Shown: positions 1 through 5,554 of the stretch, in pieces
Numbering within the stretch: the first letter of the stretch is position 1
Layout of the letters: the number at the start of each line of letters is the position of its first letter
Made by a program: the position numbers and the translations under genes
Assembly (NCBI GenBank): GCA_005883865.1
Contig: VBAO01000120.1
Span: 1-6,987, forward strand
Source of the DNA: Candidatus Segetimicrobium genomatis
GTDB taxonomy: Bacteria; Sysuimicrobiota; Sysuimicrobiia; Sysuimicrobiales; Segetimicrobiaceae
Reading direction: 5' to 3'
DNA: 6,987 bases
Notes under the pieces: model-generated
Told to the model about the DNA's origin: nothing
The model's input: the letters and a program-made list of their open reading frames with translations, nothing else
Database searches by the model: none

Positions 1-1
1 C

Positions 2-577
2 GCGGAAGCGCTCGCCTCAGCCGAGAGAGTGCGCGCGCGGTTCGTGGGCTGCGCGCTGGTCAATCCGCACTTCGGCGATGCCGCGGTCGGCGAGCTGGAG
101 CGCGCGGTGAAGGAATGGGGGTTCCGGGCGGCCAAGCTGATGCCGACGCTGCACGCCGTCAACCTGGTGGGCCAGGTTGCCCACGCGGCGATGCGCAAGG
201 CCCGGGAGCTCGGGATCCCGGTGACGATTCACTCGGCCGGATCGCCGGCGCATCCTTTGGAGATCGGCGTGCTGGCCGAGGCGTTCCCCGACGTGCCGGT
301 CATCATGGACCACATGGGCTACAGAAACTATGTGGGGGCCGCCATCGCCGCCGCGAAGCGCGCCCCCAACCTCTACCTCATGACGACCGCCGTGATGGAG
401 CCGCACTGCATCCAGGACGCCGTGCGCGAAATCGGCGCGCATCGCGTCGTCTTCGGGTCCAACGGCCCGGCCGTGCGCCCCTCGACGCAGATCCTCGTGA
501 TCAAGCAGGCGGAGCTGGCGCCGGCCGATGAGCGAAAAGTCTTGGGCGAGAACGCGGCGCGTCTGTTGCGCCTGTAG
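2..577 (+). CDS. Amidohydrolase-2 family metal-dependent hydrolase, 3' part
   Basis: The frame is open to the left edge (first full codon at base 2), so the N-terminus is missing; the GTG at 29 is internal and not a believable start. The 191 visible residues match the C-terminal two thirds of the amidohydrolase-related TIM-barrel family (PF04909, the ACMSD/gamma-resorcylate decarboxylase group), soluble enzymes that hydrolyse or decarboxylate small cyclic or aromatic compounds. Visible family landmarks are a GFRAAKLMP strand, an IHSAGSPAHP strand with a likely ligand His, an IMDHMGY strand with the family His, and a RVVFGSNGP strand near the end, followed by the usual C-terminal helix (GENAARLLRL). 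Odd point: the last strand carries Asn (bases 461-463) where catalytic Asp (GSD) is usual. Substrate cannot be told from this fragment. The AT-rich promoter island downstream suggests the gene ends its transcription unit. Family assignment is firm, function is not. Confidence 0.82.
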   Translation, partial: AEALASAERVRARFVGCALVNPHFGDAAVGELERAVKEWGFRAAKLMPTLHAVNLVGQVAHAAMRKARELGIPVTIHSAGSPAHPLEIGVLAEAFPDVPVIMDHMGYRNYVGAAIAAAKRAPNLYLMTTAVMEPHCIQDAVREIGAHRVVFGSNGPAVRPSTQILVIKQAELAPADERKVLGENAARLLRL

Positions 578-671
578 CCGAAGGACGGCCGCAGGCAGGG
601 CCGGGCGAATGCAGGCCCCGGTTCCACCTGCCGCCACGCGTTCTCGGGAGCCGTTTCTCAGATACGGGCTG

Positions 672-720
672 ACATATATATATCTTGACATCTTAACATC
701 ATTCTGTTATGCTCCGGGCA
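672..720 (+). promoter_or_regulatory. Strong sigma70-type promoter driving ssb
   Basis: An AT-rich island of about 42 bases stands out in GC-rich surroundings. It contains a perfect -35 hexamer TTGACA (685-690), a 17-bp spacer, and a -10 hexamer TATGCT (708-713) preceded by TG one base earlier (705-706), which makes it an extended -10. The run ACATATATATATC (672-684), just upstream of the -35, is placed like an UP element. Two imperfect 8-bp tandem units, TTGACATC (685-692) and TTAACATC (693-700), cover the -35 and spacer and could be an operator; that is inference. The expected transcript start is near 720, giving a leader of about 113 nt before ssb at 834. The match to consensus is direct observation; use in vivo is not tested. 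Confidence 0.72.
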
Positions 721-833
721 ATGTACGGTACGGATCTGTCGCAGGCCGGTGGCGGCGGCGGGGGCAGGACGGGACGGCCCATGGCGGAGTCCCGGAAGTG
801 TCAGCGGGACGAGACGACTTTGGGGGGTGACGC

Positions 834-1265
834 ATGCTCAACAGAATCCAGCTCATCGGGCGCTTGACCCGTGATCCCGAGCTCCGCTATCTCTCCAACG
901 GCCACCCGATGGCCCAGTTCACGGTGGCGGTCGATCGAGACTTCAGGAACGCGGCGGGCGAGCGGGACGCCGATTTCATCAAGTGCGTGACCTGGAGAAA
1001 GCTGGCCGAGCAGGTGGGGCAGTACTGTGTGCAGGGCCGGCTGGTGGCCGTCGAGGGTCGCCTCCAGACCCGTTCATACGAGACCCAGGATGGTGCGCGA
1101 CGACGCGTGACCGAGGTGGTCGGAGATCGGGTGTGGTTCCTGGACAGCCGGAAGACGGAGGCCGGTCCGGCCACCGACGTCCCTACCGATGCTTCCGATA
1201 CCCCTACCGCCGAAGGACACCCTGAGGTGCTCGAGGATCCCGAGACGTCGCCCGAGGAAGCGTAA
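834..1265 (+). CDS. ssb: Single-stranded DNA-binding protein (SSB)
   Basis: The 143-residue product is a bacterial SSB: one OB-fold over about residues 1-108, then a short disordered tail. Typical landmarks are the N-terminal NRIQLIGRLTRDPELRY, FTVAVDR, the WRKLAEQV segment after the conserved aromatic, and VAVEGRLQTRSYE. SSB coats single-stranded DNA during replication, repair and conjugation. The start at 834 follows a purine-rich GGGGGGTGA (822-830), which resembles the anti-16S sequence AGGAGGTGA. A strong promoter at 685-713 lies upstream. The tail (about 109-143) is rich in Pro, Asp, Glu and Thr but ends PEEA and lacks the acidic DDIPF-like tip that normally docks partner proteins. This suggests a secondary or mobile-element SSB rather than the main chromosomal one. 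The gene is not next to rpsF/rpsR, the common home of the housekeeping copy, which also points to an accessory paralogue. Assignment to SSB is secure; the accessory role is inference. Confidence 0.95.
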   Translation: MLNRIQLIGRLTRDPELRYLSNGHPMAQFTVAVDRDFRNAAGERDADFIKCVTWRKLAEQVGQYCVQGRLVAVEGRLQTRSYETQDGARRRVTEVVGDRVWFLDSRKTEAGPATDVPTDASDTPTAEGHPEVLEDPETSPEEA

Positions 1266-1270
1266 TCGCC

Positions 1271-1294
1271 CCCAGCCCGGCTTCGGTGGGCGGG
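1271..1294 (+). terminator. GC hairpin just after ssb, possible weak terminator
   Basis: Five bases past the ssb stop, CCC-A-GCCC pairs with GGGC-GGG around a 9-base loop that includes CTTCGG, giving a 7-bp stem with one bulged A. No T-run follows, so it is not a standard intrinsic terminator. It may attenuate transcription or protect the 3' end of the ssb message. Confidence 0.3.
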
Positions 1295-1439
1295 ATCCCA
1301 TGCGGCGCTCCTTTACTTCGGAAGCCCTGGGTCCCGCCCTCGCCCCGATGCTCCGATAGGTCGATCCTGGACCGCCTCGACTGATTCGTAAGACCGGGTG
1401 ATCGAGCAAGCCTGAAGCGTCCGCCCCCGGCCTCGATCC

Positions 1440-1459
1440 GGGCGCCGGTCGCCCTTTCT
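1440..1459 (+). terminator. GC hairpin followed by a short T-run
   Basis: GGGCG (1440-1444), loop CCGGT, CGCCC (1450-1454), then TTTCT (1455-1459). This 5-bp stem with a short U-run is the best terminator-like structure between ssb and the next gene. The stem is short and the U-run is broken by C, so it would be weak. An overlapping alternative stem CCCGG/CCGGG (1426-1442) could compete with it. Confidence 0.33.
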
Positions 1460-1595
1460 GGATCCACCCGCAAGAATTTCTCTCCCCCACGACCCTGACG
1501 CGGTATATCTTCGGACCGGGCCGTGTCCCGCGGCTCGTCGTGAATTCCCCCGTCCTCGCTCCCAGCCCGAGCTAGAGAACCGCCCATTTCAATGG

Positions 1596-1602
1596 AAAGG
1601 AG
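1596..1602 (+). promoter_or_regulatory. Ribosome binding site that favours the ATG at 1612
   Basis: AAAGGAG at 1596-1602 directly abuts an ATG at 1603, leaving no room for the ribosome, but sits 9 bases upstream of a second in-frame ATG at 1612. The spacing therefore argues for 1612 as the true start. Confidence 0.7.
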
Positions 1603-1611
1603 ATGATCGAG

Positions 1612-2472
1612 ATGACGATTGGGTCTGCTCTGGCGCTGTTGCGGATGACCCCGCGAGATCGCGCATTAGTCGAGGTGCTCAACGAGTTGCGCTACCTGAC
1701 GACCGCCCAGGTCCGGGAGGTCTGCTACCCGTCGGCATCGGCCGAAACCACTTCGAATCGGCTCACGATCCTCCACCGGCGCGGGGTGCTGGCCTGCCTC
1801 ACCCATCGAGCGTTCGATGACCGGCGGGCGTTCTGGTGTCTCGCCCCTCTGGGCCGCGCCGCCGCGGGATCCCTAGCGGGCTCCCCGGCCGACGGGCCGC
1901 GTGCGTGCGCCCTGGCGGCCGTGCAGATGGACCATCTGATCGCCACCAACCAGGTCTTCTGCGATCTGTGCGCCCAGTGCCGGGCGGGCCGCCTGGGGCC
2001 CTTTCGGTGGTTCGGAAGCCACCACGCATGCGTGGACCTGGGGGAGACCCGGGTGGTGCCGGATGCCGTCATCCTGGCTGTCGCCTCCGGCGGAGACGTG
2101 TGGTCGTACTGGCTGGAACTCGACCGGGGCACGATGGCCCCTGCTGCGCTGGCGGCCAAGCTCAGGCGTTACCGGGCCCTCCGCCAGCTTGCCGGCCTCC
2201 GGCGGCACGAGCCGGTCTGGGAGGCCCGCGCCGCGAGCTGGGTGCTGTTCGCCTGTCCGGATGCGCGCCGTGCGGCGCTCGGGGCGCAGGTGGCGGCCGA
2301 GTGCGGCCTCGAGCGATTCTGGGCCGGGACCGCATCTGAGCTGCCTGCGAGCCTCGCCCAGTCGATTGGTCCCGATCTGATTCCGCCGGTGGATTCCCTG
2401 CCCGGGTTCCCAGGCGGGGTCGTCTCGCCGGCCGCGCCCGTCACGATGATCGGCAAGGAGGCGCTCCGATGA
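1612..2472 (+). CDS. Replication-relaxation family protein (winged-helix plus nuclease-like core)
   Basis: The product (286 residues from the ATG at 1612; 289 from 1603) resembles the Replic_Relax family (PF13814), named after plasmid replication and relaxation proteins and often found beside VirD4/TraG-like ATPases on actinobacterial and related mobile elements. Residues about 13-60 form a winged helix: MTPRDRALVEVL, then LTTAQVREVCYP and SNRLTILHRRGVL. The core shows VPDAV (D151), LELDRGT (E169, D171) and a KLRRYRAL helix (K183), the family hallmark. The D...ExD...K layout is reminiscent of PD-(D/E)XK nucleases, but a working nuclease is only my inference. Unusual is CDLCAQC (C117, C120, C123) shortly before HHAC (H137, H138, C140), a possible metal site. 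The stop codon overlaps the next ATG (ATGA), so it is translationally coupled to the coupling ATPase. It probably handles or recognises element DNA for that ATPase. Family call is good; molecular role is uncertain. Confidence 0.78.
   Translation: MTIGSALALLRMTPRDRALVEVLNELRYLTTAQVREVCYPSASAETTSNRLTILHRRGVLACLTHRAFDDRRAFWCLAPLGRAAAGSLAGSPADGPRACALAAVQMDHLIATNQVFCDLCAQCRAGRLGPFRWFGSHHACVDLGETRVVPDAVILAVASGGDVWSYWLELDRGTMAPAALAAKLRRYRALRQLAGLRRHEPVWEARAASWVLFACPDARRAALGAQVAAECGLERFWAGTASELPASLAQSIGPDLIPPVDSLPGFPGGVVSPAAPVTMIGKEALR
2455..2461 (+). promoter_or_regulatory. Ribosome binding site of the coupling ATPase
   Basis: AAGGAGG, a near-perfect Shine-Dalgarno, lies inside the end of the replication-relaxation gene, 7 bases before the ATG at 2469. 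It settles the start and supports coupled translation of the pair. Confidence 0.8.
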
Positions 2473-4100
2473 TGTGGTCGCCGATGAGCTGGGTCGCTGT
2501 CCTGGGAAGGACCGTCGTGTGGGTGATGGCGCATTCCGCCCGCACTCCGGTGCTCTTGATGGAGATCGCCTGCGCCGTGCTGCTCATCCTCCTCCTGGGG
2601 AGGGGGCGCCACGGAGGCGGATGCCTCGGATCGCTCACCGGCGCACGGTGGGGGGAGTTTGGGGACGCCGCCCCGTTGACGACCCCGGGCCCGTTCCTGC
2701 TCGGGTTGTGGCGACAATCAGGGATTCCCCTCTACCTCACCGAGGAGCAATTCTCGGGCCACGTGCTCGTGGTCGGTCCTTCACGGACGGGGAAGACCGC
2801 CGGGGCCATCGCCCCCAACCTCCTTCTTCGAGACCCCACTCGGGAAAGCGTCGTCGTCCTTGACGTGAAGACCGGCCCCCGGTCCCTGTGGAACATCACC
2901 GCCGGGCGGTACGCCGCTCGGGCCCGCCTCTTCTGCCCGTTCTTCGAAGGCTCGATCGGCTACAATCCCTTGGCCGGCGTCGACTCGGTCGGCGCGGCGC
3001 AGCGGAAGGCAGGGCTGCTTGTGCAGAACACCACGCCCCGTGATCTCTCGGGCGACGCGCGGGTCTACGCGGCGGCGACCGGGGACCTCGCGGCGCTGTT
3101 GTTCCTGCATGTGCAGCAGGACCGGGACCAGGGCGGCCACACGGTCGGATCGGTGTACCGCCTCGCGATGGAGGGCCCGACGTTCGTTCAGGAGACGCTG
3201 CGGTCGAGCCGTATCGCCGAGGTGCGTGAGCGCCAGGGGATCTTCTCGGCGCGCGAGCGCCGCGTTCGGGAGGCGGCGGTGACCGGCCTCCTGGAGCGGT
3301 TGGCCCCGTGGGCCGACCCGCTGGTCGTCGAGGCGACCTCCCACCACTTTGACCTCGCCTCTATCGGACGCGAGCCCACGGCGCTGTACATCCTCATGCC
3401 GGAAGTCGAGGCGCCTCGCCTGCAGCCGCTGGTCGCCTGGCTCATCGCCGACCTGCTCGACGACCTCATCGAGCAGGCGGAACGGGTGGGGCTGCGATGC
3501 CCGGTCCGCATGTACCTCGATGAGTTCAGGCGGTTCGGATACCTCCCCGGCCTGAGCGAGATGCTGCCGACGTTGCGGGAGCGCGGCATCAGCATCCTGC
3601 TGGGGGTGCAGGTACTGAGCCAGATCGAAGAGGTCTACGGACGCGTGGGGGCCCGGACGCTGATCGGCAACACCGAGACCAAGCTGCTGTTCCGGGCCGG
3701 CGATCTCGAGACCGCCCGGACGATCAGCGCGTGGCTCGGGTGCGCCTCCGTCCCGGTGGTGTCGGTAACGACCCGAGGTCCTCGGGATCGCAGCGTCACC
3801 GTGCATCCCCGGGTGCGGCCGCTCATGCCTCCGGAGGACCTGAGACGAATCCCGGACGGCGCGATGATCGCCCTCGCCGGCGCGTCCCCGCCGATGGCGC
3901 TGCGGCAGGCACGGTACTACGCGACTCCCGGGTTTGACGTCCGGCATCCACCGTTTCAGTTGCGCCGCCGCGAGGGGCCGAGGATTACGGTCGTCTCGCC
4001 GGTGCGGCCGGTCCCGGTCCCCGGCCGGCGGGCCGCGCCTCCACCGGTGGGAGGGGTTCGGCCGCGGCACGGCGTCGAAGGAGACCCTCCCGAAGCGTAG
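2469..4100 (+). CDS. VirD4/TraG-type coupling ATPase (type IV conjugative transfer family)
   Basis: This 543-residue protein matches the T4SS coupling-protein family, membrane-bound hexameric ATPases that bring DNA or protein substrates to a type IV secretion channel and pump them. In order: a hydrophobic N-terminus with a clear membrane segment at about 28-43 and a weaker one at 8-21; Walker A GPSRTGKT (103-110); the VVVLDVKTG strand (128-136), matching the D-x-K motif of VirD4; YNPL (165-168); a helical insert at about 185-320 in the place of the all-alpha domain; Walker B YLDEF (D351, E352); GVQVLSQIEEVYG with Q381 and Q385, the usual sensor strand; then GNTETKLLFRAGD and TARTISAWLG. This is the TraG/TraD C-terminal (TraM-recognition) core. 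The last 45 residues are rich in Pro and Arg and look disordered. All key ATPase residues are present, so it should be active. It overlaps the replication-relaxation gene by 4 nt, which suggests the two act together. No VirB4, VirB6 or relaxase is visible here. A related DNA-pump role outside secretion is possible. Confidence 0.9.
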   Translation: MMWSPMSWVAVLGRTVVWVMAHSARTPVLLMEIACAVLLILLLGRGRHGGGCLGSLTGARWGEFGDAAPLTTPGPFLLGLWRQSGIPLYLTEEQFSGHVLVVGPSRTGKTAGAIAPNLLLRDPTRESVVVLDVKTGPRSLWNITAGRYAARARLFCPFFEGSIGYNPLAGVDSVGAAQRKAGLLVQNTTPRDLSGDARVYAAATGDLAALLFLHVQQDRDQGGHTVGSVYRLAMEGPTFVQETLRSSRIAEVRERQGIFSARERRVREAAVTGLLERLAPWADPLVVEATSHHFDLASIGREPTALYILMPEVEAPRLQPLVAWLIADLLDDLIEQAERVGLRCPVRMYLDEFRRFGYLPGLSEMLPTLRERGISILLGVQVLSQIEEVYGRVGARTLIGNTETKLLFRAGDLETARTISAWLGCASVPVVSVTTRGPRDRSVTVHPRVRPLMPPEDLRRIPDGAMIALAGASPPMALRQARYYATPGFDVRHPPFQLRRREGPRITVVSPVRPVPVPGRRAAPPPVGGVRPRHGVEGDPPEA

Positions 4101-4156
4101 AAGCCGTCCACGGCCTCTCTCCCTGGCGCCCGCGTACGCGTCGGATGCAGGGGGCA

Positions 4157-4173
4157 GGGCCCCGGTGGGGCCC
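4157..4173 (+). repeat. Perfect GC hairpin between the coupling ATPase and tatD
   Basis: GGGCCCC, loop GGT, GGGGCCC: a perfect 7-bp inverted repeat of only G-C pairs, 56 bases after the ATPase stop and 19 bases before the tatD start at 4193. There is no T-run. It could slow polymerase, cap the 3' end of the upstream message, or block ribosomes near the tatD start. Its position makes an upstream tatD start at 4145 unlikely, since the hairpin would then lie within the coding region. Confidence 0.55.
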
Positions 4174-4192
4174 CGCGGGCTCGAGTTCACAC

Positions 4193-4969
4193 ATGTGGGT
4201 CGATGCACACATACACCTGGATGCCGCGGCGTTCGATGCGGACCGTGATGCGGTGATTGCCCGGGCCGCCGCGGCCGGGGTGGGGCTCATGGTTTCGGCC
4301 GGCACCTCGATTGAGAGCAGCCGTCGCGCGATCGCTCTGGCGGAACGCCACGCCGCGGTCGTCGCCGCCGTCGGCATTCACCCGGAGGTGGCTTCCCAGG
4401 CGACTCCGGCATCATTCGAAGCGCTTCGGGAGATGGCCCGCCATCCAGGGGTGGTCGCTATCGGGGAGATCGGGTTGGACTACTATCGCGAGACCACCCC
4501 ACGCCGCGACCAGGTCGAAGCGTTCCTGGCGCAGGTGCGTCTCGCCCGCGAGGTGGGCCTGCCTCTGGTGGTTCACGACCGCGACGCGCATGCCGACGTC
4601 GAAAAGATTTTGCGGGATGAGGGAGCGACCCGGGTCGTGCTGCACTGCTTCTCCGGGACTCCTGAATGGGCGCTGCGGTGCGCGGCAGCCGGCTGGATGA
4701 TTTCGCTGGCGGGTCCGCTCACCTTTGCGCGCCCGGGGTCCCTGAAAGAGGTCGCGAAGTGCGTCCCCTTGGATCGTGTCCTGGTGGAGACCGATGCTCC
4801 GTACCTGGCTCCCGCGCCGTTCCGCGGCCGCCGCTGTGAACCGGCGTTCCTGCCCTACACGGCGCGCGCGCTGGCGGCGCTCCGGGAATTGGACAGCGCG
4901 GTCCTGGCCGGGCAGATCGCTGAGAACGCCAGACGGCTCTTCACCAGGATCGGCGCGGGCGATGTCTGA
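4193..4969 (+). CDS. tatD: TatD family metal-dependent DNase
   Basis: The 258-residue product is a complete TatD-family TIM-barrel hydrolase, a two-metal enzyme with 3'-5' exonuclease or DNA-repair-linked DNase activity in the cytoplasm. All metal ligands are visible: DAHIHLD (H6, H8), GEIGLDYYRE (E92), VVHDRDA (H128), LHCFSG (H151) and VETDAPYLAP (D201). VGIHPEVA (61-68) and FRGRRCEP are further hallmarks. I choose the ATG at 4193 because the family starts within a few residues of the D-x-H-x-H motif and the length then fits the usual 255-265. An in-frame ATG at 4145 would add 16 Gly/Pro-rich residues encoded across a perfect hairpin. No good Shine-Dalgarno precedes 4193 (the nearest is a GCGGGC). 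The end overlaps the next gene by 8 nt. The metG or rsmA neighbours often seen with tatD are absent here. Exact substrate is not known. Confidence 0.95.
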   Translation: MWVDAHIHLDAAAFDADRDAVIARAAAAGVGLMVSAGTSIESSRRAIALAERHAAVVAAVGIHPEVASQATPASFEALREMARHPGVVAIGEIGLDYYRETTPRRDQVEAFLAQVRLAREVGLPLVVHDRDAHADVEKILRDEGATRVVLHCFSGTPEWALRCAAAGWMISLAGPLTFARPGSLKEVAKCVPLDRVLVETDAPYLAPAPFRGRRCEPAFLPYTARALAALRELDSAVLAGQIAENARRLFTRIGAGDV

Positions 4970-5552
4970 TCAACAAACTCCCCCCGCTGAAAGATCGGGG
5001 GGCGGGCCCCTCGCCGACAGGGCGGAGGGGAGAGCGGGGTCGTGGGGGATGCCCCTGGCCGTCGCGCTGGGATGTGCCGCGCTGGCCGCCCGGGGTTCGC
5101 CCGGCCTGGGTGCGCTGGCGGCCACCGTCGCCGTTGGAGTGACTGGCGCCCTCGTCCCGGTGCCTGACGGCGCGACGGGACGTCTGCGGGACAGCCGCTG
5201 GCTTGGGGCCCTGGCGCTCGGGGTGGCGGCGTTTACCATCGGCCGCCTCATCCGCCCGCCGGTCGCGGCGAGCCCGGTGACGGCCTTCGCCGTGACGGCA
5301 AACATCCTTGCCGCCGTCTCCGAAGAGCTATTCTTTCGGCGCCTGATGTATGCCTGGCTCGCCAGGTGGGGCCCCGCCCTGGCGGTCGGCGGCACGGCGG
5401 TGGCGTTTGCGGTGGTGCATCTCCCCGCGTATGGGATCCTGGCTCTCCCGATCGATGTTGCGGCGGGCGCTCTGTTTGGCTGGCAGCGCTGGGCTTCCGG
5501 GGGCTGGTCCGCTTCGGCCGTCACGCACGCAGTGGCGAATCTCCTTCAGTGA
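4962..5552 (+). CDS. CPBP family intramembrane metalloprotease
   Basis: The product (196 residues from the ATG at 4962) is a CPBP/Abi-type (CAAX protease, Rce1-like) membrane glutamic/metalloprotease. All three family motifs are present: SEELFFRRL (E121, E122, R126), FAVVH (F149, H153) and THAVANLL (H189, N193). At least four hydrophobic helices are visible, at about 31-44, 49-65, 79-95 and 104-120, with the motif helices after them. Members cleave substrates inside the membrane; roles include CAAX processing, bacteriocin self-immunity and regulation, and the substrate here is unknown. The start at 4962 overlaps the tatD stop (TGA 4967-4969) by 8 nt, suggesting coupled translation. An alternative ATG at 5049 (M30) would drop a hydrophilic, GC-hairpin-encoded N-terminus while keeping every membrane helix. 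Both are possible, since neither has a well-spaced Shine-Dalgarno. A far upstream ATG at 4776 lies deep in tatD and is rejected. The next gene starts 2 bases after the stop. Confidence 0.9.
   Translation: MSDQQTPPAERSGGGPLADRAEGRAGSWGMPLAVALGCAALAARGSPGLGALAATVAVGVTGALVPVPDGATGRLRDSRWLGALALGVAAFTIGRLIRPPVAASPVTAFAVTANILAAVSEELFFRRLMYAWLARWGPALAVGGTAVAFAVVHLPAYGILALPIDVAAGALFGWQRWASGGWSASAVTHAVANLLQ
4980..5002 (+). repeat. Strong GC hairpin at the tatD/CPBP junction
   Basis: CCCCCCG (4980-4986), loop CTGAAAGAT, CGGGGGG (4996-5002): a 7-bp all-GC stem 11 bases after the tatD stop and inside the first codons of the CPBP gene if it starts at 4962. It resembles a terminator stem but has no T-run. 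It may damp translation of the protease or mark the 3' end of a tatD-only message. Confidence 0.55.
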
Positions 5553-5554
5553 CC

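Larger units (their letters stand above)
1266..1602 (+). other. Structured non-coding gap between ssb and the replication-relaxation gene
   Basis: I see no convincing gene in these 337 bases on either strand. The region is C-rich on the + strand, and its open frames on the minus strand are low-complexity antisense frames. It holds two hairpins (described separately) and ends in a clear ribosome binding site. A TATATC (1504-1509) could be a weak -10, but no acceptable -35 lies 16-18 bases upstream. A T-arm-like stem-loop around CCCGG...CCGGG (1426-1442) lacks a TTCGA loop and a matching acceptor stem, so it is not a tRNA. Possible roles are a long leader, a small RNA, or a transfer or replication site for the neighbouring mobile-type genes; none is shown. 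Confidence 0.5.

Noticed and set aside
598..623. Hairpin candidate (CCGGG/CCCGG) after the amidohydrolase as a terminator
   Set aside because: The 5-bp stem has a long loop, and only two T residues follow; too weak to call.
17..691. 224-codon minus-strand frame across the amidohydrolase and promoter island
   Set aside because: The + strand has recognisable amidohydrolase strands; the antisense product has no domain and ends inside the AT-rich promoter.
1405..1460. tRNA-like T-arm (CCCGG stem with a 7-base loop)
   Set aside because: The loop lacks TTCGA, and no matching acceptor or anticodon stem is found upstream or on the other strand.
1204..1587. Minus-strand frame filling most of the ssb/replication-relaxation gap
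   Set aside because: The product is Arg/Gly-rich without any recognisable motif, overlaps the ssb tail antisense, and shows no ribosome binding site.
4145..4192. Extended N-terminus for TatD from the ATG at 4145
   Set aside because: It adds 16 Gly/Pro-rich residues across a perfect hairpin, and TatD proteins normally begin right at the metal-binding motif.
2781..4208. 475-codon open frame on the minus strand across the coupling ATPase
   Set aside because: It is antisense to a gene with clear Walker A, Walker B and family motifs. Its translation is rich in Arg, Pro, Gly and His with no recognisable domain, as expected for the shadow of a GC-rich gene.
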